Shown here piece by piece: positions 9,216 through 18,922 of a stretch of 35,448 nt of DNA (positions are counted from its first letter, which is position 1; the number at the start of each line of letters is the position of its first letter). Under the pieces are notes generated by a model. The model made no database searches and had not been told where the DNA came from. It saw only the letters and a program-made list of their open reading frames with translations. Both the position numbers and the translations under genes were made by a program. Location of the stretch: contig CANQVV010000006.1 in assembly GCA_947627385.1 (NCBI GenBank), forward strand, positions 1 through 35,448, read 5' to 3'. The stretch is from an uncultured Bacilli bacterium. GTDB taxonomy: Bacteria > Bacillota_I > Bacilli_A > RF39 > UBA660.

Positions 9216-10072
9216 ATAATTCTGATAAATTAAAAAATATTATATCTAAAAAGGCTCATGGTAATAGTGATATTTCTCAAAAATTCTATCAATTATTTTA
9301 TTTTGAAAGAATTTTAGAAAGGATATCTAAAAGTAATTATCGAGGACAAATAATATTAAAAGGTGGTTTATTACTTACTTCAATTATTGGAGATGATGAA
9401 AGAACTACTAAGGATATGGATGCAACTTTAAAGGGCATACCTCTTACAAAAAAAGATGTAGAGAAAGTATTTAATGAAATACTTAATATAAATATTAATG
9501 ATGGAGTATCATTTAAAATTATATCTATTAAAAATATTAGATTAGAAGATGAATATGGAGGATTTAGATTAAATGTTTTATCTATGTTAGATAATAATAA
9601 AACTTATATTACTATTGAATTAACAACAGGGGATGTTATTACTCCAAAAGAAATGAAATATAATTATAATTCTATTTTTGATAATAAAAAGATACCAATA
9701 ATGTCATATACACTTGAAACAATTTTAGCTGAAAAATTTCAAACTATTGTTACAAGAGGCTTATTAAATACAAGATTAAAAGATTTTTATGATATTTATA
9801 TATTAATTAATACAAAGATTAATGAATTAAGTAAAGATAACTTAATTCAAGCTGTAAAAAATACTTTTAAAAGAAGAGATACAGACATTGATATAGAACA
9901 ATTTAGAGAAGTTATCAATGATTTAAGCAATGATAATAATATAAACAATTTATGGAATGAATATGTTATAAAAAATCCATATGTAAAAGATATTAAATTT
10001 GAAGATACTATTAATGCATTAAAAATAATAATTGAAATATTAGAATCAAAATATAAATTAATGTGCAATTAG
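9212..10072 (+). CDS. AbiEii-family nucleotidyltransferase toxin; no canonical start codon upstream of the catalytic motif
   Basis: In-frame sequence upstream of the ORF-track ATG (9416): NNSDKLKNIISKKAHGNSDISQKFYQLFYFERILERISKSNYRGQIILKGGLLLTSIIGDDERTTKDMDATL. Start placed at ATA 9212, 6 nt after SD ggaggt. Confidence 0.75.
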   Translation: MNNSDKLKNIISKKAHGNSDISQKFYQLFYFERILERISKSNYRGQIILKGGLLLTSIIGDDERTTKDMDATLKGIPLTKKDVEKVFNEILNININDGVSFKIISIKNIRLEDEYGGFRLNVLSMLDNNKTYITIELTTGDVITPKEMKYNYNSIFDNKKIPIMSYTLETILAEKFQTIVTRGLLNTRLKDFYDIYILINTKINELSKDNLIQAVKNTFKRRDTDIDIEQFREVINDLSNDNNINNLWNEYVIKNPYVKDIKFEDTINALKIIIEILESKYKLMCN

Positions 10073-10108
10073 TGGCTAATAAGTATGAAAATAAAGGAGG
10101 CTTTATTA

Positions 10109-10582
10109 ATGAAATATGCAGTAAGTGATATATATGAAATTGCTAAATGGTTTTTACATACTGAACCAATGACGCATAAAAAATTACAAAAATTATTATA
10201 TTTTAGTTACGGAATATATTTAGCTCAAAATAATGATAATCCAGATAATTTAACTAATTTATTATTTAAAAATGACTTTGAAGCTTGGGTCCATGGACCG
10301 GTAAATCCACAAATTTATTCATTATATAAAAATAATGGCATAAATTTAATTTACCTTGAAAAAGTCGAAACTATTGATTTTGATAAAAATATTATGGATG
10401 CTTTAAATAAAACTATGGAAATCTATGGAAATTACAGTGCTGATGAGTTAGAAAATATTTCACATAATCAAAGTCCATGGATTAATGCAAGATGTGGATT
10501 ATCACCAATTGAAGCATCATCAAATTTATTATCTGATAAAGATATATATATAACTTTTAGAAATGTTTTAGCAAATGAGTAA
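10109..10582 (+). CDS. Panacea-domain (DUF4065, SocA-like) antitoxin-type protein
   Basis: YDIYEIAKWFLHTEPMTHKKLQKLLYFSYGIYLA...FKNDFEAWVHGPVNPQIY-type signature; SD aaaggaggc before ATG 10109. Confidence 0.85.
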   Translation: MKYAVSDIYEIAKWFLHTEPMTHKKLQKLLYFSYGIYLAQNNDNPDNLTNLLFKNDFEAWVHGPVNPQIYSLYKNNGINLIYLEKVETIDFDKNIMDALNKTMEIYGNYSADELENISHNQSPWINARCGLSPIEASSNLLSDKDIYITFRNVLANE

Positions 10583-10675
10583 TTTTAATACAGATAATGA
10601 TAAAATTTTCATTGCTTTAATGAATATGATAATGAAATAACTGAAATTATATTTTATATACTTTAATACAATAAT
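10575..10675 (+). pseudogene. short coupled downstream frame, possible remnant of the Panacea partner
   Basis: ATG 10575 overlaps the Panacea stop (ATGAGTAA); MSNFNTDNDKIF then, one frame over, CFNEYDNEITEIIFYIL*. Confidence 0.3.
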
Positions 10676-10808
10676 TATTTATTAAAAACAGCAATATTGA
10701 TTTTCTGATATTGTTTTTTTTAATGGAACAAAAATATTAAGTTAATTTATAATATTAATAGATTATAAATTAATTTGTTACCAATTTTTACAAAAGACTA
10801 TTGATTGC

Positions 10809-10837
10809 TTGACAAATGAGTAAATAGCCATTAAAAT
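10809..10837 (+). promoter_or_regulatory. promoter for the sugar-transferase operon
   Basis: TTGACA (10809-10814), 17 nt, TAAAAT (10832-10837). Confidence 0.65.
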
Positions 10838-10918
10838 ATGTATGGTATTAAATTAAATTACCTAATATAATTTAAAACTTATTAATTATTTCAGGGATTT
10901 AAAAAAGGGTGTTAAAGT

Positions 10919-11587
10919 ATGGAAGAAAGCATAGTGTTAGAAGATTCCACTACATGTAGTATTAAAAAGCATTATTTTTATTTGGCAATTAAAAGAATAT
11001 TTGATATTATTTGTGGATTGTTAGGAATAATTATTTTATTGCCAATATCTATTATTGTTAAAATTAGTTATATGCTAAATGGTGATTTTCATTCAATATT
11101 TTATAATCAAAAAAGAATAGGTAAGAATGGAAAAGTTTTTAAGTTATATAAATTTAGAACAATGGTAGTTAATGCTGATGATGTATTAAAAGAATTATTG
11201 AAAAAGAAAAAATATAAAAAAGAATGGGAATTAAATCAAAAATTGTCTAATGATCCTCGAATTACTAAAATAGGAAAAATATTAAGAAAAACGTCATTAG
11301 ATGAGTTACCACAATTCATTAATGTTTTATTTGGAGAAATGTCTTTAATAGGGCCAAGACCTCTTGTGCCAGGAGAATTAGATGCTCATAAAGGTAATCA
11401 TAAAATTTATGAAAGTGTGAGACCTGGTATTACTAGTTGGTGGGCATGTCATGGAAGATCTAATACTACTTATGAAGAAAGATTAAAATTAGAATATTAT
11501 TATATAAAAAATAAATCAATAAAATTAGATATTATATGTATATTTGATACAATAAAAATGGTTTTAATAGGCCGAGGGGCTAAATAG
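10919..11587 (+). CDS. initiating bacterial sugar transferase (polyprenyl-phosphate glycosyl-1-phosphate transferase)
   Basis: KRIFDIICGLLGIIILLP; YKFRTMVVNAD; LRKTSLDELPQFINVLFGEMSLIGPRPLVPGE; RPGITSWW. Confidence 0.95.
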   Translation: MEESIVLEDSTTCSIKKHYFYLAIKRIFDIICGLLGIIILLPISIIVKISYMLNGDFHSIFYNQKRIGKNGKVFKLYKFRTMVVNADDVLKELLKKKKYKKEWELNQKLSNDPRITKIGKILRKTSLDELPQFINVLFGEMSLIGPRPLVPGELDAHKGNHKIYESVRPGITSWWACHGRSNTTYEERLKLEYYYIKNKSIKLDIICIFDTIKMVLIGRGAK

Positions 11588-11596
11588 GAGGTAAGT

Positions 11597-12664
11597 ATGA
11601 AAAAAGTTGAAATTTCAGTAATTGTACCAGTTTATAATGTAGAAGATTTTATTGGTAAAGGTATCGAAAGTTTATTAAATCAAACATTTAAAAATATTGA
11701 AATTTATCTAGTTGATGATGGCTCATTAGATAACTCTGGAAAAATTTGCGATGAATATGCTAAAAAAGATAAAAGAATAAAGGTAATTCATAAGAAAAAT
11801 GGTGGTGCACCGGAAGCTAGAAATGTTGCAATTGATAAAGCAATTGGGAAATATTTATATTTTATGGATGCTGATGACTGGATAGAAAAAGATTATTTGG
11901 AAAAAATGTATACATTAGCTGAAAACAATAAGGCTGATCTTGTAGTAACAGGATTTTTAATGGAATATTATCAAAATGGCAAAGAGGTTATTTATACTAC
12001 CAAATGTGATGATTACATTTATAAAAATCAATTAGAATTTAGAAAAAATGCTTATAAATATTTTAATAATAGTTTTTTAAGTTTAGCTTGTAATAAATTA
12101 TTAAAAAGAGAAATTGTAATAAAAAATAATATAAGATTCCCAAATACTAAATGGGATGATCATCATTTTAATATGGAAGTTTTAATGGATGTTAATGTAG
12201 TTGTTATATCCTCTATGGCAAAATATCATTGGTATCGTTCACGTAAAGGTTCTGAAACAATGATAAATTATAGTGACCCAAAGATGTTTGAAAAAAGAAT
12301 TGAACATTATGAGCATGTATTAAAATTATATAAGCATTGGAATATTAAAGATGAAAAAAGTATTGATGGTATAAGTTGTTATTTTATTGGCCGTGTTTTT
12401 CAATGTGTACAAGAATTAGCTGATAATAAACAAATAAGTAATAAAGAAAAAAGAAAAAAAGTTAAAGAAATTTTAAATCATCCTTATGTTATTGATGCAT
12501 TGTCAAATGCTAAATCATTATCTTTAAAATTTAAAATTTTAACTATTCCTATGAAAATGAAAAGTGTCACTTTTTCTTTAATGTTTGGAAATATTATTAA
12601 TTTTATTCGTAAGCATTTCCCAGGATTTTTTATAAAAATTAAAGAAAAAGAAGTTCATGGTTAA
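11597..12664 (+). CDS. glycosyltransferase family 2
   Basis: ISVIVPVYNVEDFIGKGIESLLNQTFKNIEIYLVDDGSLDNSG; DADDW. Confidence 0.95.
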   Translation: MKKVEISVIVPVYNVEDFIGKGIESLLNQTFKNIEIYLVDDGSLDNSGKICDEYAKKDKRIKVIHKKNGGAPEARNVAIDKAIGKYLYFMDADDWIEKDYLEKMYTLAENNKADLVVTGFLMEYYQNGKEVIYTTKCDDYIYKNQLEFRKNAYKYFNNSFLSLACNKLLKREIVIKNNIRFPNTKWDDHHFNMEVLMDVNVVVISSMAKYHWYRSRKGSETMINYSDPKMFEKRIEHYEHVLKLYKHWNIKDEKSIDGISCYFIGRVFQCVQELADNKQISNKEKRKKVKEILNHPYVIDALSNAKSLSLKFKILTIPMKMKSVTFSLMFGNIINFIRKHFPGFFIKIKEKEVHG

Positions 12665-12678
12665 ATTGGTGATATAAT

Positions 12679-13941
12679 ATGAAAGTTAAAAATTTAATAA
12701 TAGGAGCTGGTATATCTGGTTTAACTTATGCTAATTATTGTGATAATTATTTAATAGTAGAAAAAGATAATACTCCTGGTGGATATTGTCGTACTATTGT
12801 AAAAGGAGAATATTTTTGGGATTATGCTGGGCATTTTTTCCATTTTAAAACTGATGAATTTAAAAAAAAGTTTATTGATAGTCTAGATGTCAGTGAATAT
12901 GTTTCAAAAAATAAAAAAACTTATATATATTATAAAAATAAATTAATTGATTATCCTTTCCAAATGAATATCCATCAACTTGAAAAAGAAGAATTTATTG
13001 ATTGTCTATATGATTTATTTAATAAAAAAGAACAAGAAAAATATGATAATTTTTTAGACATGTTATATGGTAAATTTGGTAAATCTATTGTAGAAAAATT
13101 TTTAAAACCATATAATGAAAAGCTGTATGCTTGTGATTTAACAAAACTTGATGTTGATGCGATGGGAAGATTTTTTCCATATGCCGATAAAGAAGCAATA
13201 ATTAACAATATGAAAACGAAAATAAATTCATCATATAATAATACTTTTTTATATCCAAAAAAAGGAGCACAAGTTATAATTGAAAAACTTTTAGAAGGAA
13301 TAGATAAAGATAAATTACTCTTTAATTCATCTGTTAAAGAAATAGATATAAAAAATAAAAGAGCTAAATTAGCTAATGGTGAAATTATAGATTATGAAAA
13401 TTTAATTAATACTATTCCTTTTAATCAATTTTTAAAATTATTAAATAATGAAAAATATACTGAATTAAGTAATAAATTAACGTATAATAAAATATTAGTT
13501 TTTAATTTGGGTTTTAATAAAAAATCATCTTATAATACAGAAAATTGGATTTATTATCCTGATAAGAATATTAATTTTTATCGTGCAGGGTTTTATGATA
13601 ATATATTAGATACTGATAAATTAAGTATGTATATTGAAATTGGTTATCCAAAAGATAAAGAAATTACTGAAAAAGAAATAAAAAAACAATTAGATTTAAC
13701 TCTAAAAAATTTACAAAAAGTTGGTATTATTGATAATACATTTAAATTAGTAGATTATATGAGTATTGTTATGGATCCAGCTTATATTCACATTGATAGT
13801 CGATATAATAAAATAGTTAAAGAAACTATGAATGAACTTCAAAAAGAAAATATATATAGTATAGGAAGATATGGTAGTTGGACATATTGTTCAATGGAAG
13901 ATTGCATGGTTGAGGCCAAGGAATTAGCTGAAAAAATATAA
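12679..13941 (+). CDS. NAD(P)/FAD-dependent oxidoreductase, protoporphyrinogen-oxidase-like
   Basis: NLIIGAGISGLTYANYCDNYLIVEKDNTPGGYCRT Rossmann/FAD motif. Confidence 0.85.
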   Translation: MKVKNLIIGAGISGLTYANYCDNYLIVEKDNTPGGYCRTIVKGEYFWDYAGHFFHFKTDEFKKKFIDSLDVSEYVSKNKKTYIYYKNKLIDYPFQMNIHQLEKEEFIDCLYDLFNKKEQEKYDNFLDMLYGKFGKSIVEKFLKPYNEKLYACDLTKLDVDAMGRFFPYADKEAIINNMKTKINSSYNNTFLYPKKGAQVIIEKLLEGIDKDKLLFNSSVKEIDIKNKRAKLANGEIIDYENLINTIPFNQFLKLLNNEKYTELSNKLTYNKILVFNLGFNKKSSYNTENWIYYPDKNINFYRAGFYDNILDTDKLSMYIEIGYPKDKEITEKEIKKQLDLTLKNLQKVGIIDNTFKLVDYMSIVMDPAYIHIDSRYNKIVKETMNELQKENIYSIGRYGSWTYCSMEDCMVEAKELAEKI

Positions 13942-13991
13942 AGGAAAAAGTAATTTTTAATGTTAAATTATTATTAATAGGAGGTAATAAA

Positions 13992-15884
13992 ATGGTAAAA
14001 AGCATAATTAAAAATATTATTTATAAGCTTTTTGCTAAAAACTACATAGATATAATAGATATAATTAAAGATTATGATTATATCTCTTTTGATGTGTTTG
14101 ATACTTTAATTAAAAGAAATATTTATAAACCTTCTAATATATTTGATATTATAGAACGAAAAACTAATATTATTAATTTTAAGGAAAAAAGAATAAAAGC
14201 AGAAAGTATTGCTAGAAATAAATCTAAATATGAAGAAATAACTTTAAAAGATATATATAATGAATTAGATATTGAAAATAAAAAAGATATATATAATTTA
14301 GAAATAGAAATGGAATTAAGTTTTTGCACTACAAATAAAAAGATGGCGGAAATATATAATTATTGTTTAGAAAATAATAAAAAAATATTTATAACATCTG
14401 ATATGTATTTACCAAAGGATGTAGTAGAAAAAATTTTAAAAAGCAATGGCTACACAAAATATGATAAATTATATTTGTCAAATGAATATAAATTAACTAA
14501 AAGTAGTGGCAACTTATTTAAAAAATTATTAGAGGAAGAAAAAATTTCTACTGATAAATTAGTTCATATTGGGGATACAATTAAATCAGATTATTTATCT
14601 TGTAAAAAATTAAATATAAAGTCTATTCTAATAAAAAGAAATATAAATAATACTTTATTTACTTCTAAAAAAAATAAAAATTTAGATTATAATATACTAT
14701 CTTCTTTTATAAATAATCATATTAATCCAGAATGGAATGAATATGAAAAATTTGGCTATGAAGTATTAGGACCAATTTTATATAGTTTTACTACTTGGTT
14801 ACATACTAAGATAAAAGAAGATAAAATAGATAAAATATATTTTTTAGCAAGAGATGCTAAATTAATTATGGATTCGTATATTCTTAAATATAAAGATAAA
14901 ATTCCTTTATATTATATATATACTTCAAGAAAAGCTTCTATATTATCTAATTTAATTAATATAAAAGATTATGATGATATTATAAATAGAACAAAATCAT
15001 TATATACGAAAGTTTCTACAATTAAAGATATGTTACATATTTTTGAAATTGATTTGCAACTTCCATATCAAAATAAAAATTTAAAAAATTTAACAAAAAA
15101 AGAAAAAGAAGATTTATTTAATAATATTAAAGTTATTTTAGAGGAAAAAGGTCAATTACAACATGAATATTTAAATAGATATTTAAAACAAAATAATTTT
15201 AATGGAAATATCGCTATTGCAGATATAGGTTGGAGTGGAACAATACAATATAATTTTCAAAAATATATAATTGATGAAAATACAAAATTATTTGGGTATT
15301 ATTATGGAATTTTTAATACATCACAAAATAAAGAATATGAAAAATTAAATAGAAAAGGTTTTTTATTTGATAAAAATAATATGGATTATCAATCAATTAT
15401 TAATTTAAATCTTGGTTTATTTGAATTGATGTTTTTATCAACAGATGCTTCTACAAAAGCATATCAGTTAAATAAAAATTTAGTAGAGCCATTATTTAGC
15501 AAAAAAACTAATATAGATAATAAATATTTAAAAAATATTATTGATTTGCAAGAATGTGCCAAAAAATATATAATCGATGTTGTTAATTGTCGTTCAACTG
15601 AAATGGACATATTGTCTAAAGAAACTTCGTTTATAAATTATTGTGATGTTACTTTAAAACCTAAACTTAAAACTATAAAAATGTTTAAAAACATTGAATT
15701 TCAAAATGTTTATACAAAAAAATTAATAGAACATAATTCATTTTTATATTATGTTTTTCATCCTCGTAAATTTTATAAAGATTTTGGCAATTCTACTTGT
15801 AAAATAATGTTTATGAAGGATGTTTTTAAAATACCATTACCATATTATAAAATATTAAAACAATTATATGTAAAAACTAGATAG
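13992..15884 (+). CDS. two-domain HAD-superfamily protein of capsule loci (COG5610-like)
   Basis: YISFDVFDTLIKRN; IFITSDMYLPKDVV; LVHIGDTIKSDYLS; second domain DKIYFLARDAKLIMDSY. Confidence 0.8.
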   Translation: MVKSIIKNIIYKLFAKNYIDIIDIIKDYDYISFDVFDTLIKRNIYKPSNIFDIIERKTNIINFKEKRIKAESIARNKSKYEEITLKDIYNELDIENKKDIYNLEIEMELSFCTTNKKMAEIYNYCLENNKKIFITSDMYLPKDVVEKILKSNGYTKYDKLYLSNEYKLTKSSGNLFKKLLEEEKISTDKLVHIGDTIKSDYLSCKKLNIKSILIKRNINNTLFTSKKNKNLDYNILSSFINNHINPEWNEYEKFGYEVLGPILYSFTTWLHTKIKEDKIDKIYFLARDAKLIMDSYILKYKDKIPLYYIYTSRKASILSNLINIKDYDDIINRTKSLYTKVSTIKDMLHIFEIDLQLPYQNKNLKNLTKKEKEDLFNNIKVILEEKGQLQHEYLNRYLKQNNFNGNIAIADIGWSGTIQYNFQKYIIDENTKLFGYYYGIFNTSQNKEYEKLNRKGFLFDKNNMDYQSIINLNLGLFELMFLSTDASTKAYQLNKNLVEPLFSKKTNIDNKYLKNIIDLQECAKKYIIDVVNCRSTEMDILSKETSFINYCDVTLKPKLKTIKMFKNIEFQNVYTKKLIEHNSFLYYVFHPRKFYKDFGNSTCKIMFMKDVFKIPLPYYKILKQLYVKTR

Positions 15885-15893
15885 GTGAATTAA

Positions 15894-16880
15894 ATGAAAA
15901 AAGAATTAATAAGTATTATAGTACCAATTTATAATGGTGAAAAATATTTAAAAAAATGTATTGCTAGTCTTCAAAAGCAAACATATAAAAATATTGAAAT
16001 TATATTAGTAGATGATGGTTCGACTGATAGTAGTTTAAAATTATGTAAAGAATATGCTAAAAAGGATAATAGAATAAAAGTTTTAAGTTCTAAAAATTAT
16101 GGTGTTAGTCATGCTAGAAATTATGGTATAAAAAATGCTACTAGTAATTATATAACATTTGTAGATGTTGACGATTTTATTTCAAAATATTATTGTGAAA
16201 TTTTATGGAATGGAATTAAAGATAATGATTTATCTGTTGGTGGTGCTGAAATAATTTATGACTTTAATCAAAATATCAATGAAGAGTTAAATTTTGATTG
16301 CAAATATTTTGATAAAGATGCAGCTTATTATAATTTAATTAGGAATAGTTCTTTTCAAGGATATGTATGGAATAAGCTCTATAAAAAAGAAATAATAGAA
16401 AAATTAGGAAGTAAACCTTTTAATGAATCAATTTTTTATTGTGAAGATACACTTTTTAATGCAAATTATCTAAAATTTTGTCAAAAAATTAGTTTTAATC
16501 CAACAATAATTTATTATTATTATCAAAATCCAAATAGTGTGACACATTTAATGAAATTTACCGAAAAACATTATTCAAATTTAGATTCAATGAAAAATCT
16601 TGTAAAAATATATAATGATAATTCAAAAATAAATTTATCATATATTTATGACTTTTATTTATATATTATTGCTTATTTAGAGTATTGTATATACAAATCA
16701 AAATTAAAAATTAAACTTAAAAATAGTGAAACTTATAATATGTTTAAATATGTTTTAAAAGATAATAAAGTAGGTATAAGTAGAAAATTAAAAATGATAC
16801 TAAGATACTATTTTCCTATTATAATTTTTAAAATTAAAAATTTAAAGATAAAAAGAGTAGGTGAATATGAAAAAGATTAA
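15894..16880 (+). CDS. glycosyltransferase family 2
   Basis: ISIIVPIYNGEKYLKKCIASLQKQTYKNIEIILVDDGSTDSSLKL. Confidence 0.95.
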   Translation: MKKELISIIVPIYNGEKYLKKCIASLQKQTYKNIEIILVDDGSTDSSLKLCKEYAKKDNRIKVLSSKNYGVSHARNYGIKNATSNYITFVDVDDFISKYYCEILWNGIKDNDLSVGGAEIIYDFNQNINEELNFDCKYFDKDAAYYNLIRNSSFQGYVWNKLYKKEIIEKLGSKPFNESIFYCEDTLFNANYLKFCQKISFNPTIIYYYYQNPNSVTHLMKFTEKHYSNLDSMKNLVKIYNDNSKINLSYIYDFYLYIIAYLEYCIYKSKLKIKLKNSETYNMFKYVLKDNKVGISRKLKMILRYYFPIIIFKIKNLKIKRVGEYEKD

Positions 16881-18003
16881 TAAAAATTTTATGTTTTATA
16901 TTGGCTATTTTTTATTACTATTTTCTAATATGTTTTCAGAAGTAATATTTATTAAAAGCTATTATCAAATTTTAAACTATATTGCCATAATAATTCTTTT
17001 AATATATTTTGTATATGATAGTTTTAATTCAAATTATTCGATAAAAACACTTTTATTTTTATCGTTTTGTACAGTCTTGTTTTTAGTAATTTTTTATAAT
17101 TCTAGAGATTTAAAAGTTTTTAAACTTCTAATGTTGATAATGTGTTTTAAAAATATAGATTTTGATGAATTTATTAAAAAAGATTTTAAATATAGAATAA
17201 TTTTTTTATTTATTGTAATTAGTTTGTACTTTATGAATTTTACTACTATTAATAATAGATTCCGTTTTGATGGAAAAGTAAGATATGCATTAGGATTTCC
17301 TCATCCAAATACATTAGGTATTAATATTTTAAGCTTATGTTTTGATTATGCTTATATTAATAGAAATCACTCAAAATTAAAATTAATAATTGTTACTATA
17401 TTATCTTTGCTTGCAAATATTATAATTACAGATAGTAGATCTTGTATTATTGTATTATTCATATTTTTATTCTATTTAATTTTATTTAGTAAATTTGTTA
17501 AAGTAGTATTAAATAATAAACTATTTAAAGTTTTTGCTAAATCTTTATTTTTAATCTTATTTATAATTTCTTTATATGTTGTTTCTAATTATAATAATGG
17601 TTTTAACTGGATTTATAAACTTAATGATATTTTTTCAGGTAGAATTTATTTAGCAAATCTATATTTGCAAAAATTTGGGATTTTTAATTTATTTGGAGTT
17701 AAATTATTTACTATATCCAGTACAAGTTCATATGCATTAGATAATGGATATATATACATGTTATTAAATTGTGGATTAATATATTCGATTTTAATTATTA
17801 TTCTTTATTATTTATCTATAAATAAATTATATAAAAATGAAAATTATATGTTGATAGTATATTTAATTTTATGGTCTATTTATTTATTAATGGAAAATAA
17901 TGCTTTTATTATTCCTTATAATCCATATACAATTCTCTTTGCGCTTCCTTTATTTAAAAATAAAAAAATATGTAATAATAGAAATGAGGTAACTAATGAA
18001 TAA
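16867..18003 (+). CDS. Wzy-like polysaccharide polymerase, multi-TM
   Basis: About 10 hydrophobic segments; FPHPNTLGINIL and SGRIYLANLYLQKFGIFNLFGVK; position between GT2 and LicD. Confidence 0.7.
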   Translation: MKKINKNFMFYIGYFLLLFSNMFSEVIFIKSYYQILNYIAIIILLIYFVYDSFNSNYSIKTLLFLSFCTVLFLVIFYNSRDLKVFKLLMLIMCFKNIDFDEFIKKDFKYRIIFLFIVISLYFMNFTTINNRFRFDGKVRYALGFPHPNTLGINILSLCFDYAYINRNHSKLKLIIVTILSLLANIIITDSRSCIIVLFIFLFYLILFSKFVKVVLNNKLFKVFAKSLFLILFIISLYVVSNYNNGFNWIYKLNDIFSGRIYLANLYLQKFGIFNLFGVKLFTISSTSSYALDNGYIYMLLNCGLIYSILIIILYYLSINKLYKNENYMLIVYLILWSIYLLMENNAFIIPYNPYTILFALPLFKNKKICNNRNEVTNE

Positions 18004-18829
18004 AAATTATTTAAAAAAACTTAAAAATGAACAATTAAAATTATTAGAGTATTTTGTGTCATTTTGTGATCAATATAACTTAAATTATGTTTTAATAGGT
18101 GGTACTCTTTTAGGAGCTGTAAGGCATAAAGGCTATATTCCGTGGGATGATGATATTGATATTGCGATGCCTAGAAAAGATTATGAAATGTTTTTAAAAT
18201 TATTTAAAGAAACTAATGATATAATTTTAGATTATAGTGTTACTAATTCTAAATATTGGCTTCCATTTGCAAAAATTAGAAATAATAAAACTGAATATAT
18301 TGAAAATTTACAGGAAAATTATAATGGTCCAAAAGGAATATGGATAGATATTTTTCCATTAGATGATGTTAAAAAAGAAAAAGGTGTTCTAGAATACATG
18401 CAATTTAGACTGGTTAGGTTTTTACGGCACGCAATTAGTTATAAAGTCAATATTAGAATATCAGAAAGTCATTTATATAGTAAAATATTGGCTACTTTAT
18501 TTTCTTTTTTGCCATATAGATTTTTAGTTTGGCTAAATAATAAGATAATGACATTAAATGATAACAAAAATTTAAAATACTGTGCTATGTTTGGTAGTAC
18601 ATATGGTTATAAAGCTCAAATATTTTTAAAGGAAAAAATTTTACCTGTCAAAAAAATGATATTTGAAGGAAAAATTTATAGTGTTCCTAATGACAGTGAT
18701 TATATTTTAACAAAAACCTATGGTTCTGATTATATGAAACTACCTCCAAAAGAAAAAAGAGTTACACATAATCCTATAAAAGTAAAATTTTCAGATGGCA
18801 AAGAAATGTATTTTAATGATAATAAATAA
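17996..18829 (+). CDS. LicD family phosphotransferase
   Basis: YVLIGGTLLGAVRHKGYIPWDDDIDIAMPRKDYE. Confidence 0.95.
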   Translation: MNKNYLKKLKNEQLKLLEYFVSFCDQYNLNYVLIGGTLLGAVRHKGYIPWDDDIDIAMPRKDYEMFLKLFKETNDIILDYSVTNSKYWLPFAKIRNNKTEYIENLQENYNGPKGIWIDIFPLDDVKKEKGVLEYMQFRLVRFLRHAISYKVNIRISESHLYSKILATLFSFLPYRFLVWLNNKIMTLNDNKNLKYCAMFGSTYGYKAQIFLKEKILPVKKMIFEGKIYSVPNDSDYILTKTYGSDYMKLPPKEKRVTHNPIKVKFSDGKEMYFNDNK

Positions 18830-18922
18830 TTTTTAATAAAAAATTCTTATTGAATTAGAAAGATGTATTTTTAATTTTCCTTTATAATATAATTGAAAAT
18901 TAAAAATTAAGGTAAAATAGAT

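Noticed and set aside
12975-13208. Minus-strand ORF inside the FAD oxidoreductase gene (and similar ones at 7742, 9847, 14123, 19069, 29177, 29927, 32662)
   Set aside because: All are antisense shadows of well-supported + strand genes.
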